Shown here one piece after another: positions 1 through 5,797 of a stretch of 7,266 nt of DNA (the first letter of the stretch is position 1; every line of letters starts with the position of its first letter). Both the position numbers and the translations under genes were made by a program. Below the pieces are notes generated by a model. The model made no database searches, was not told where the DNA came from, and worked only from the letters and a program-made list of their open reading frames with translations. The stretch lies in NCBI GenBank assembly GCA_902496505.1, contig CABVBB010000099.1:1-7266 (forward strand). Direction: 5' to 3'. Origin of the DNA: an uncultured Peptococcaceae bacterium (GTDB taxonomy: Bacteria; Bacillota; Peptococcia; Peptococcales; Peptococcaceae).

Positions 1-42
1 GGGATTCCGATTTCCCTGGAACCCTAAACGGTGCGGGAAGTG

Positions 43-147
43 AGAAAAATTTGGCTCAGCGTGGTTTGTTTGTTGTTTAGATGAACATAGTGGAGCTTTC
101 GTTGGGCTATTGAGCACACGCTTCGGGGGGCTGAGCCAAATTTTTCT
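43..147. repeat. Perfect 18-bp inverted repeat with 69-nt interior
   Basis: The left arm AGAAAAATTTGGCTCAGC (43-60) and the right arm (130-147) are exact reverse complements. The right arm runs into TTTTTCTTT, so the structure could act as an intrinsic terminator for an upstream gene, but a 69-nt loop is much longer than normal for a terminator. A second short pairing is possible inside: AGCGTG (58-63) with CACGCT (117-122). Alternatives are a small structured RNA, or a miniature repeat element with terminal inverted repeats. The sequence alone does not choose between these. Confidence 0.75.
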
Positions 148-206
148 TTAAAGTTGGAAGAAAAGGCGGCTATGTTTTTGCGAGTGAGATGGTTTAGTAA
201 AAATTT

Positions 207-224
207 ATGTTTCACGTGAAACAT
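207..224. promoter_or_regulatory. parS: parS site 1 (ParB binding site)
   Basis: Bases 208-223 are TGTTTCACGTGAAACA, identical to the canonical 16-bp bacterial parS palindrome, and one further flanking base pair is also symmetric. ParB binds parS to load and spread on origin-proximal DNA for chromosome segregation and SMC recruitment. Its position just before mnmG fits an origin-proximal location. Confidence 0.95.
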
Positions 225-239
225 GCGTTTGTGTTTCTT

Positions 240-261
240 ATCTGTTTCACGTGAAACAGAT
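240..261. promoter_or_regulatory. parS: parS site 2 (ParB binding site)
   Basis: Bases 243-258 repeat the exact 16-bp TGTTTCACGTGAAACA palindrome, with perfect symmetry extended to 22 bp (240-261). It lies 35 bp from site 1 centre to centre and ends 35 nt before the mnmG start, so ParB loaded here could also affect mnmG transcription. That last point is inference. Confidence 0.95.
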
Positions 262-295
262 CTGCTTTTATATTTTTTGAGGAGTTGAAGGAATA

Positions 296-2194
296 GTGGC
301 CACGGAATTTTTGGCAGGTGAATATGACGTCATCGTTGTTGGCGCGGGGCATGCTGGGTGTGAGGCGGCTTTGGCGGCTAGTCGGATGGGGATGGAGACG
401 TTGGTGGTGACGCTTAATATGGGCAACATCGCTTTGATGCCGTGCAATCCGTCTATTGGCGGGCCGGCGAAGGGGCATTTGGTGCGGGAGATCGATGCCT
501 TGGGCGGGGAGATGGGTAAGGCCATCGACCGGACAGCGATCCAGGTGCGGATGCTCAATACGGCCAAGGGTCCGGCGGTCCATTCTTTGCGGGCGCAGGC
601 GGACAAGTATGCCTATCAGGAGACGATGACCAAGACGCTGCAGACGCAGGAACATTTGGGCGTGAAGCAGCTTTTGGTGGAGCGTTTGCTGGTGGAGGAC
701 GGCCAGGCGGTGGGTGTGGTCTCGCAGACGGGTGCAGTATACCGGGCCAAGGCGGTGATCTTGACCACGGGCACGTATCTCCGCGGCCGGGTCATCATCG
801 GCGAATATACGGAGGAGTGCGGGCCTAATGGTCAGTTGTCAGCGAAATATCTGTCGCAGGATCTGGCGGCGCATGGCCTCAAGGTCGTGCGCTTCAAAAC
901 GGGTACGCCTGCCCGCGTAGATCGACGGAGTGTGGATTTTGACAAGATGAGTCGGCAGGATGGGGATGAGGACGACCTTTTTTTCTCCTTTGAGACCAAG
1001 GAAAAGAACGGCTTGCCTACAGAACCCTGCTGGCTCACATATACCAGTGAGGAAACGCACCGCATCATCAGGGACAATCTGCACCGTTCGCCCATGTATT
1101 CCGGCGTGATCGAGGGCACAGGCCCTCGTTACTGCCCGTCCATCGAGGACAAGATCGTCCGCTTCAGCGATAAAAGCCGTCATCAGCTCTTTATCGAGCC
1201 GGAGGGTTTGGAAACAGAGGAAATGTACGTGCAGGGTTTGTCCTCCAGTCTGCCGGAAGAAGTGCAGCTGGCCTTGATCCGCACCATCAGCGGCTTGGAG
1301 CATGTGGAGATCATGCGTCCGGCTTATGCGATCGAATACGACTGCCTGGACCCTCTGCAGCTTAAAGCGTCGCTGGAGACCAAGGTCATCGCTAACCTTT
1401 TCACTGCCGGACAGATCAACGGCACGTCCGGCTATGAGGAAGCGGCGGCGCAGGGGCTCATGGCGGGCATCAACGCGGTGCGCAAGCTGAGAGGCCAGTC
1501 GCCTTTGGTGCTCAAGCGCCACGAAGCTTACATCGGCGTGCTCATCGACGATCTGGTGACTAAAGGCACCAACGAGCCTTACCGCATGCTGACCAGCCGG
1601 GCGGAATACCGCCTCCTCCTGCGTCAGGACAATGCCGATCTGCGGCTGACGGACTACGGTCACGAAGTGGGCCTCATTAGTGACGAACGCTACAGCCGCT
1701 TCTGTGCCAAGAGGGAAGCCATTTCCCGAGAAATAGAGCGCCTCGGTCAAGTCACCGCTTCCAACAAATTAGAGCCGCTGCAGGAGATGCTCGCCGAGCG
1801 CGGCAGTACGCCGCTCAAGCAGGGTGTCCCGGCGCTGGAAGTCCTGCGCCGTCCGCAGATCACTTATGAGGATCTGGTGGCGCTGGGACTGGGCGACGCA
1901 GAACTGGCGGAAGATGTGCGGCAGCAGGTGGAGATCCAGGTCAAGTACGAGGGTTACATCAAGCAGCAGTGGGAGCAAGTGGCCCGCATGGAAAAGATCG
2001 AGAACCGCCTTTTGCCGGAGGATATCGATTACAGCGACATCAGCGGTCTGCGCAATGAAGCCAAGCAGAAACTGGCCCAGGTCCGTCCCGCGTCTGTCGG
2101 TCAGGCCTCGCGCATTTCCGGCGTCAATCCGGCGGACATCTCGGTACTTCTGATCTATCTGGAAAGTCTGCGGCGCAAAGGAGGTCAAGCCTGA
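296..2194 (+). CDS. mnmG: MnmG, tRNA U34 5-carboxymethylaminomethyl modification enzyme, FAD subunit
   Basis: Full-length MnmG (GidA), 632 aa, as usual for the family. With MnmE it installs the carboxymethylaminomethyl (or aminomethyl) group on wobble uridine 34 of certain tRNAs, using FAD, NADH, methylene-tetrahydrofolate and GTP, in the cytoplasm. Visible are the N-terminal Rossmann FAD motif GAGHAG (16-21), the two conserved cysteines C50 (MPCNPS) and C280, the family signatures [11 protein letters not shown] (276-286) and [12 protein letters not shown] (371-382), and [14 protein letters not shown] (433-446). The C-terminal helical part, which contacts MnmE and tRNA, is complete to the end. 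The start is GTG 296, with GAGGAG at 279-284 as the likely RBS (11-nt spacing). The stop overlaps the rsmG ATG by one base, so the two are translationally coupled. MnmE is not in the window. The first ~240 codons are strikingly G-rich compared with the rest (see findings). Confidence 0.97.
   Translation: MATEFLAGEYDVIVVGAGHAGCEAALAASRMGMETLVVTLNMGNIALMPCNPSIGGPAKGHLVREIDALGGEMGKAIDRTAIQVRMLNTAKGPAVHSLRAQADKYAYQETMTKTLQTQEHLGVKQLLVERLLVEDGQAVGVVSQTGAVYRAKAVILTTGTYLRGRVIIGEYTEECGPNGQLSAKYLSQDLAAHGLKVVRFKTGTPARVDRRSVDFDKMSRQDGDEDDLFFSFETKEKNGLPTEPCWLTYTSEETHRIIRDNLHRSPMYSGVIEGTGPRYCPSIEDKIVRFSDKSRHQLFIEPEGLETEEMYVQGLSSSLPEEVQLALIRTISGLEHVEIMRPAYAIEYDCLDPLQLKASLETKVIANLFTAGQINGTSGYEEAAAQGLMAGINAVRKLRGQSPLVLKRHEAYIGVLIDDLVTKGTNEPYRMLTSRAEYRLLLRQDNADLRLTDYGHEVGLISDERYSRFCAKREAISREIERLGQVTASNKLEPLQEMLAERGSTPLKQGVPALEVLRRPQITYEDLVALGLGDAELAEDVRQQVEIQVKYEGYIKQQWEQVARMEKIENRLLPEDIDYSDISGLRNEAKQKLAQVRPASVGQASRISGVNPADISVLLIYLESLRRKGGQA
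1720..1735. promoter_or_regulatory. Candidate Noc-binding site (NBS-like) inside mnmG
   Basis: CATTTCCCGAGAAATA matches the Bacillus Noc site TATTTCCCGGGAAATA at 14 of 16 positions and its 14-bp core at 13 of 14. Noc sites often lie inside genes, and a Noc-type protein is encoded 1.3 kb downstream. One site of this quality can arise by chance, so this is only a candidate. Confidence 0.4.
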
Positions 2195-2907
2195 TGCAGG
2201 AACTTTTGGTGAATGCCTTTGCTGCGGAGGGGCTGGAGCTTTCTCCCCGACAGGCGGAGCAGTTTGAACAGTACTACACCATTTTGCTGGACTGGAACCA
2301 GCGCATGAATCTGACCGCCATCGAAGAAGCGGAGGACGTGGTCTACAAGCATTTTCTGGACTCGGCGCTGACCATGCGGGTGATGGGGCCTCTGGCGGGC
2401 AAGCGGCTGATCGATGTGGGCACGGGCGCGGGATTTCCCGGCGTGCCGCTCAAGATCATGGCGCCTGCGCTGGAAGTGTGCCTCTTTGATTCGCTGCAAA
2501 AGCGCATCAATTTCCTCACCCATCTGTGCGGGGAATTAGGCCTGGCGCAGATCTCCGCGCTGCACGGCCGCGCAGAGGAATTCGGCCAAAACAGCGCTTA
2601 TCGAGAGCAGTATGATTTCGCCACCGCGCGGGCAGTGGCCAAGCTGCCGGTTTTGAGCGAACTGTGCCTGCCCTTCGTCAAGGTGGGCGGCCGCTTCATC
2701 GCTCTCAAAGGGCCCGAGCTCACGCAGGAATTGGACGAAGGCCGCCGAGCAGTGGAAGTATTAGGCGGCAAACTGGGCGAAGTCAAACATATCACGCTGG
2801 CGGGCGGCCAGTATGAACGCAATTTGGTCGTCATCGAAAAAGTGCGCCCCACGCCGAAAAAATATCCCCGTCGGGCAGGCACGCCGCAGAAGACGCCGCT
2901 CAATTAG
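2194..2907 (+). CDS. rsmG: RsmG, 16S rRNA (guanine-N7) methyltransferase
   Basis: RsmG (GidB), 237 aa, uses S-adenosylmethionine to methylate N7 of the conserved G527 (E. coli numbering) in the 530 loop of 16S rRNA; in several bacteria its loss gives low-level streptomycin resistance. The Rossmann fold shows the SAM motif RLIDVGTGAGFPG (71-83), FDS (98-100) ending the second strand, ATARAVAKLPVL (144-153 region) and GGRFIALKGP (165-174). N-terminal helices 1-66 include NLTAI and the family-typical HFLDS. The basic proline-rich tail PTPKKYPRRAGTP is also typical. The ATG overlaps the mnmG TGA, and AAAGGAGG (2177-2184) gives a strong RBS at 9-nt spacing. It ends with TAG followed directly by a second in-frame TAG. 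Length and motifs are complete. Confidence 0.97.
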   Translation: MQELLVNAFAAEGLELSPRQAEQFEQYYTILLDWNQRMNLTAIEEAEDVVYKHFLDSALTMRVMGPLAGKRLIDVGTGAGFPGVPLKIMAPALEVCLFDSLQKRINFLTHLCGELGLAQISALHGRAEEFGQNSAYREQYDFATARAVAKLPVLSELCLPFVKVGGRFIALKGPELTQELDEGRRAVEVLGGKLGEVKHITLAGGQYERNLVVIEKVRPTPKKYPRRAGTPQKTPLN

Positions 2908-2968
2908 TAGGATCAGCAATGCGAATACCAATATATGTAAAAATGTAAGAAACGTAGCAGGAAAAAAA

Positions 2969-3004
2969 TTCCTTCTGACGAATTATTTTTACAGAAGAAG
3001 GAGG
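2969..3004 (+). promoter_or_regulatory. Possible hairpin masking the noc ribosome binding site
   Basis: CTTCTG (2972-2977) can pair with CAGAAG (2992-2997), or CCTTCT (2971-2976) with AGAAGG (2996-3001), which overlaps the noc Shine-Dalgarno AAGGAGG (2998-3004). The arms are short and AT-rich sequence lies between them, so the structure would be weak. No clear promoter is visible in 2908-3012, so noc is probably transcribed from upstream. Confidence 0.25.
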
Positions 3005-3012
3005 ACGAAGCC

Positions 3013-3906
3013 ATGAAAGAAAAGTTTGCGCAGTTTTTGCAGATGGGCTCAAGCGACGTCAAAGAAAACGATGTCGCTGTGGGAGAGACCACACGCCGAG
3101 AAGAGATCAGAGAATTGCCGATAGATGATGTCGTGCCCAATCCTTTTCAGCCGAGACGGATATTTGACCCCAGTCAGTTAGAGGATCTGGCGCAGTCCAT
3201 ACGCCAATATGGCGTGCTGCAGCCGGTTATCGTCCGCCAAGTAGATGGCCGCTACGAATTGGTCAGCGGTGAGCGCCGCTATCGGGCCAGCTGTTTGGCC
3301 GGCGCGGAGACTATCCCCGCCTTGGTGCGCAATCTGGGCGATAAAGAGGTCGCCGAGATGGCTCTCATCGAAAATTTGCAGCGCGAAGATCTCAATTATT
3401 TTGAAGAAGCCGAGGGTTATGCCAAGCTCATCCAGGATTTTCAGATCACGCAGGAGGAAGTCGCGCGGCGCATGGGCAAAAGCCAGCCCACCATCGCCAA
3501 TAAGCTCAGGCTTTTGAATCTCGCGCCGGAAGTCCGTCAGGAGATCTCGGTCGACGTCATCACCGAGCGGCACGCCCGCTCGCTTCTCAAGCTCAAAGAT
3601 CCCGCCCAGCAGTTGGACGTGCTGCACAAGATCTACAAAAGCAACCTCAATGTGCGCCAGACCGATGAATATATCGAAAACCTGCTCATCAGCGATGAAA
3701 AAAATAAGCGCGAGCAGAATAAACGCAAGATGACCAAAGCCATCAAGGATATGAAAATTTTCGTCAACAGCATCAAAGGCACAGTCAAAACCATTCAGGA
3801 CGCCGGCTGGCCAGCCGAGGTCGTGGAGACTGACCATGAGGACTATGTCGAAGTGACCATCAGACTGCCGAAAAACGGCGACGGAAAAAAAGAAGAGACC
3901 GTATAA
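3013..3906 (+). CDS. noc: Noc, nucleoid occlusion protein (ParB-family CTPase)
   Basis: A 297-aa ParB-family protein best read as Noc. In Bacillus, Noc binds scattered Noc sites, forms CTP-dependent clamps and brings DNA to the membrane, which keeps division from cutting the nucleoid. The N-terminal CTPase domain shows GERRYRA (86-92) and ENLQRE (120-125). The helix-turn-helix is at about 145-168, and a C-terminal dimerisation part follows (to about 287). The four positions known to separate Noc from ParB specificity read Q158, K164, N169 and R186, against Q, K, K, R in Noc and R, T, A, G in ParB. The first residues MKEKFAQFLQMG form a short amphipathic stretch like the Noc membrane-targeting helix. 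The C-terminus (DAGWPAEVV...YVEVTIRLPK) also follows Bacillus Noc. RBS AAGGAGG 2998-3004, 8-nt spacing. No parA/parB pair follows within the window. Confidence 0.85.
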   Translation: MKEKFAQFLQMGSSDVKENDVAVGETTRREEIRELPIDDVVPNPFQPRRIFDPSQLEDLAQSIRQYGVLQPVIVRQVDGRYELVSGERRYRASCLAGAETIPALVRNLGDKEVAEMALIENLQREDLNYFEEAEGYAKLIQDFQITQEEVARRMGKSQPTIANKLRLLNLAPEVRQEISVDVITERHARSLLKLKDPAQQLDVLHKIYKSNLNVRQTDEYIENLLISDEKNKREQNKRKMTKAIKDMKIFVNSIKGTVKTIQDAGWPAEVVETDHEDYVEVTIRLPKNGDGKKEETV

Positions 3907-4047
3907 AACGGCCGAAGGGAGACGCGTCCATGGAATAAAACTGAAGCCAAGATCCGCTTATCCTTCCATTCTGGGAGAAACAGCCATATCGACGATCCGC
4001 GCTGGGAAAACGGCTTCTTAGGCAGCCTGCGCCCTTTTCGCGGAGAC
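3907..4047 (+). other. Coding-like 5' extension of the next gene, with its proper start out of frame
   Basis: After the noc stop the same frame stays open to 4347 but has no ATG or GTG, and TTG only at 4048. From 3937 its translation looks like real protein (KTEAKIRLSF..., then WENGFLGSLRPFRGD) and continues smoothly into the small downstream gene. A good RBS, GAAGGGAG (3914-3921), stands 8 nt before ATG 3930, but that ATG reads ATG GAA TAA. Skipping T3936 would join ATG GAA to the coding-like frame and give a 138-aa protein. A one-base frameshift (a mutation or a sequencing error) is the simplest reading. A programmed +1 slip is less likely, because tRNA-Glu would re-pair badly on AAT. Confidence 0.6.
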
Positions 4048-4347
4048 TTGCATCAGGAAAATTTCCACGACATCATGGCCTGCCTCCAAGCGTTAGCAGA
4101 AGATCTGTCCGCACCCCTGCTCGACCGCGAAGTGATCGCCGACCTCATGAATATCATCCATTTGACCCGCGCCTGGGCGTCACCGGAAGGCATGCTGGGC
4201 AGAAATCACCTCTTGAGCGCAGACCAGACCAAGCACCTCTTGGCCTGGATCGACATTATCGAAGACTGCCTGATGTATCTATTGGATGACGCAGCAGCAG
4301 AAGCCTTCGCCGCTTATGAAGACTATCTGAACGATGACTATTTCTAA
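4048..4347 (+). CDS. Small acidic protein of unknown function (possibly N-terminally truncated)
   Basis: I do not recognise this family. From TTG 4048, the only standard start in this frame, it encodes 99 aa, but no RBS stands before that codon (preceding bases CGCGGAGAC are weak) and the upstream coding-like extension suggests a true length near 138 aa from ATG 3930, if a frameshift there is real or an error. The protein is soluble-looking and mostly helical, with no signal peptide or membrane span. Visible patterns are ENFHDIMACLQALAEDL (4-20), a conserved-looking LDREVIADLMNIIHLTRAW (24-42), and an acidic, tyrosine-rich tail ending YEDYLNDDYF. It is last in the mnmG-rsmG-noc group and is followed 3 nt later by a terminator, so it is probably co-transcribed with noc. 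A link to Noc or division is possible from position only. Confidence 0.65.
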   Translation: MHQENFHDIMACLQALAEDLSAPLLDREVIADLMNIIHLTRAWASPEGMLGRNHLLSADQTKHLLAWIDIIEDCLMYLLDDAAAEAFAAYEDYLNDDYF

Positions 4348-4350
4348 ACT

Positions 4351-4384
4351 AAAAAAACCACTGGCCGCTGCCGGTGGTTTTTTT
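4351..4384 (+). terminator. Rho-independent terminator ending the mnmG-rsmG-noc group
   Basis: The stem CCACTGGC (4358-4365) pairs with GCCGGTGG (4370-4377; one T-G wobble) around the loop CGCT. It is flanked by seven A bases before and seven T bases after, which extend the stem and give the U-tract. It starts 3 nt after the stop codon of the small gene. Confidence 0.93.
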
Positions 4385-4434
4385 ATGCCTCGCTACAAGA
4401 AAAACTTGCAGCTTCTAAAAAACAAGCAAAAATG

Positions 4435-4490
4435 TTGTGTAGCGCAGGGGTACATCTGCTCTAGCCAAGTGATGAAATTAAGTGTATAAT
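4435..4490 (+). promoter_or_regulatory. Promoter of phosphatase 1 with conserved upstream box
   Basis: The -10 TATAAT (4485-4490) is perfect and lies 17 nt after a weak -35, TAGCCA (4462-4467, 4 of 6 to TTGACA). The upstream box TTGTGTAGCGC (4435-4445) recurs, with the same spacing to the -10, before phosphatase 2. A start of transcription near 4497 leaves a leader of about 44 nt. The weak -35 together with a conserved upstream box suggests an activator site, by inference. Confidence 0.75.
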
Positions 4491-4540
4491 GAATACAAAA
4501 TATAATTTACTTTAATAATCAGAGACAGGAAGTGCTGACA

Positions 4541-5548
4541 ATGGAAGGATTCAAAGAAGCAAGTGTTACCCGCATGAATGATGCGCTCACCATCACCTGG
4601 GCAGGCGAAGGCTTGGACAAGGTGACCATCTATCAGGCGGAGGTGCCCGATTTTGACGAGACCACAGGCCATGTTTTGGCCAAAGATGTGACCAGTCCCT
4701 ACACGCTGACCGCCAGCCGAGATGAGCGGCTCTATTTTCTGCTGGTGGGCGCAAATGGTGCCCGCATCCGTATCGCGGAGCGTGTCATGCCTATGGATGC
4801 GCTGGTCAATTTCCGCGACCTGGGCGGCTATCTCCCCGTTGACGGCCGCCGCACTAAATGGGGCAAGCTCCTGCGCAGTGCGGCCCACGACGCCATCACT
4901 GACCGCGACGCGGCTTACTTGCAGAAATTGGGCCTTAAGACGGTCGTTGACTACCGCTCCACCTACGAAGAAAAAGAGCGCCCCGACCGCGAGATCGCGG
5001 GCGTAGCGTATCTGCATACCCGTCCGCTGGAAGATCCCGGCGCCACCAATATTTTGGATACCCAGATCAAAATGGACAGTGCTGACGACGCGGTCACCAT
5101 GCTGTCGCAGGCCAACCGCACCTTGGCCAACAGCAAGCATGCCAATTCCGTTTACCGCCAGCTTTTGCTCACGGCCTTAGACCCATCTCAAGTGCCTATC
5201 GTTCAGCACTGCACCGCCGGCAAAGACCGCGTGGGCGTCGGTTCTGCCACTATGCTGCTCGCTTTGGGCGTGCCCAGAGAGACCATCATCGCCGACTATC
5301 TCCTGAGCAATGACAATCAGATCTCCGCCAGCAAGCTCAAAGGCGCCGTCGCCGGCGGTCAAGAAGTCACCGACGAACAGCTCAAAATGTTCCAGGCGCT
5401 GGCTATGGTGCGAGCCGATTATCTGCAGGCCTTCTTTGATGAGATCGATACGCTCTTCGGCGGTACCGAAGGCTACCTCAAAAACGGCCTGGGCCTCACC
5501 GATGACCAGTTGGCTCAGTTCCAAGCACTGTACTTGGAGACGATGTAA
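4541..5548 (+). CDS. IphP/MptpB-type tyrosine (dual-specificity) phosphatase, copy 1
   Basis: A 335-aa cysteine phosphatase of the Y_phosphatase3 type. Numbering is from ATG 4541, chosen because AGGA (4527-4530) sits 10 nt upstream, whereas GTG 4532 would lie inside the RBS. Residues 1-85 form a beta-rich N-terminal domain with a fibronectin/Ig-like look. NFRDLGGY (90-97) opens the catalytic domain, VVDYRS (135-140) follows, and the P-loop HCTAGKDRVG carries nucleophile C224, D229 and R230; in MptpB the matching P-loop Asp serves as acid/base. Members act on phosphotyrosine, phosphoserine/threonine or phosphoinositides, so the substrate is open. There is no signal peptide, so it is probably cytoplasmic, unlike secreted MptpB or LipA. 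It has its own promoter and terminator. A paralogue lies directly downstream. All catalytic residues are present. Confidence 0.9.
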   Translation: MEGFKEASVTRMNDALTITWAGEGLDKVTIYQAEVPDFDETTGHVLAKDVTSPYTLTASRDERLYFLLVGANGARIRIAERVMPMDALVNFRDLGGYLPVDGRRTKWGKLLRSAAHDAITDRDAAYLQKLGLKTVVDYRSTYEEKERPDREIAGVAYLHTRPLEDPGATNILDTQIKMDSADDAVTMLSQANRTLANSKHANSVYRQLLLTALDPSQVPIVQHCTAGKDRVGVGSATMLLALGVPRETIIADYLLSNDNQISASKLKGAVAGGQEVTDEQLKMFQALAMVRADYLQAFFDEIDTLFGGTEGYLKNGLGLTDDQLAQFQALYLETM

Positions 5549-5559
5549 CACGGTAACGC

Positions 5560-5593
5560 AAAAAGGATCTGACGATTACGCCAGATCCTTTTT
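5560..5593 (+). terminator. Rho-independent terminator after phosphatase 1
   Basis: AAAAAGGATCTG (5560-5571) pairs fully with CAGATCCTTTTT (5582-5593) around a 10-nt loop that can add two more C-G pairs. The T-run of five is part of the right arm. It separates the two phosphatases into independent transcripts. Confidence 0.9.
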
Positions 5594-5694
5594 AGTATAC
5601 GCCAGCCGGGAAAAGAGCAGTGAGCACAGCAAGAGGAATTGCAGCAGCCCTGCACAACAAAAAGTTGTTCCGACCAGTCGGCCTGCCAAATTTT

Positions 5695-5750
5695 TTGTGT
5701 AGCGCGGCGGGCGAATAACCATAGCCATAGCCGCCCACAAAGTGTATAAT
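5695..5750 (+). promoter_or_regulatory. Promoter of phosphatase 2 with conserved upstream box
   Basis: TATAAT (5745-5750), TAGCCA (5722-5727) at 17-nt spacing and TTGTGTAGCGC (5695-5705) repeat the phosphatase 1 promoter, while the sequence between these blocks has diverged. That pattern of kept blocks and changed spacers supports real function. The leader after the -10 is 3 nt shorter than in copy 1. Confidence 0.78.
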
Positions 5751-5797
5751 AAATACAAATTATACTACTATATCATAATAGACAGGAAGTGCTGACA

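Larger units (their letters stand above)
1..295. other. Non-coding region upstream of mnmG (parS-bearing leader)
   Basis: I see no convincing gene in this stretch. A frame open from base 1 ends at TAA 25-27 (residues GIPISLEP) and could be the tail of an upstream gene, since a terminator-like inverted repeat starts 16 nt later; eight codons are too few to identify it, and they do not resemble the usual MnmE tail. The region also holds two parS sites. No cluster of DnaA boxes (TTATNCACA) is visible, so the origin itself does not appear to be here. I found no convincing -35/-10 pair for mnmG: TATATT at 269-274 resembles a -10 but lies too close to the start codon. Confidence 0.6.

Noticed and set aside
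10..23. ATTTCCCTGGAACC as a Noc site
   Set aside because: It matches only 11 of 14 core positions and loses the right half, so chance is enough.
24..224. 66-aa reading frame on the - strand starting inside parS site 1
   Set aside because: It has no ribosome binding site, runs through the inverted repeat, and its first residues are simply the translated parS palindrome.
1..295. Replication origin (oriC) in the mnmG upstream region
   Set aside because: parS sites suggest proximity to the origin, but no DnaA-box cluster or AT-rich unwinding repeats are visible here.
839..1750. Long - strand reading frame (303 aa) opposite mnmG
   Set aside because: It is a shadow of mnmG codon structure; it has no RBS or recognisable motif, and the mnmG frame explains the sequence fully.
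2433..2446. ATTTCCCGG half-site in rsmG
   Set aside because: The right half is absent, and the bases encode the conserved GFPG of the SAM motif.
3178..3837. 219-aa - strand frame opposite noc
   Set aside because: It lies wholly inside the well-supported noc gene and has no start context or family motifs.
4532..4540. GTG 4532 (and GTG 5789) as phosphatase start codons
   Set aside because: They fall within or directly against the AGGA Shine-Dalgarno, whereas ATG 4541 and ATG 5798 have correct spacing.
4478..5140. 220-aa - strand frame opposite phosphatase 1
   Set aside because: It is antisense to conserved catalytic sequence and its start lies in coding DNA. A similar shadow opposite copy 2 follows from the duplication.
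5654..5668. ACAAC/GTTGT inverted repeat between the phosphatases
   Set aside because: The arms are only 5 bp in AT-rich DNA, and no counterpart exists upstream of copy 1.
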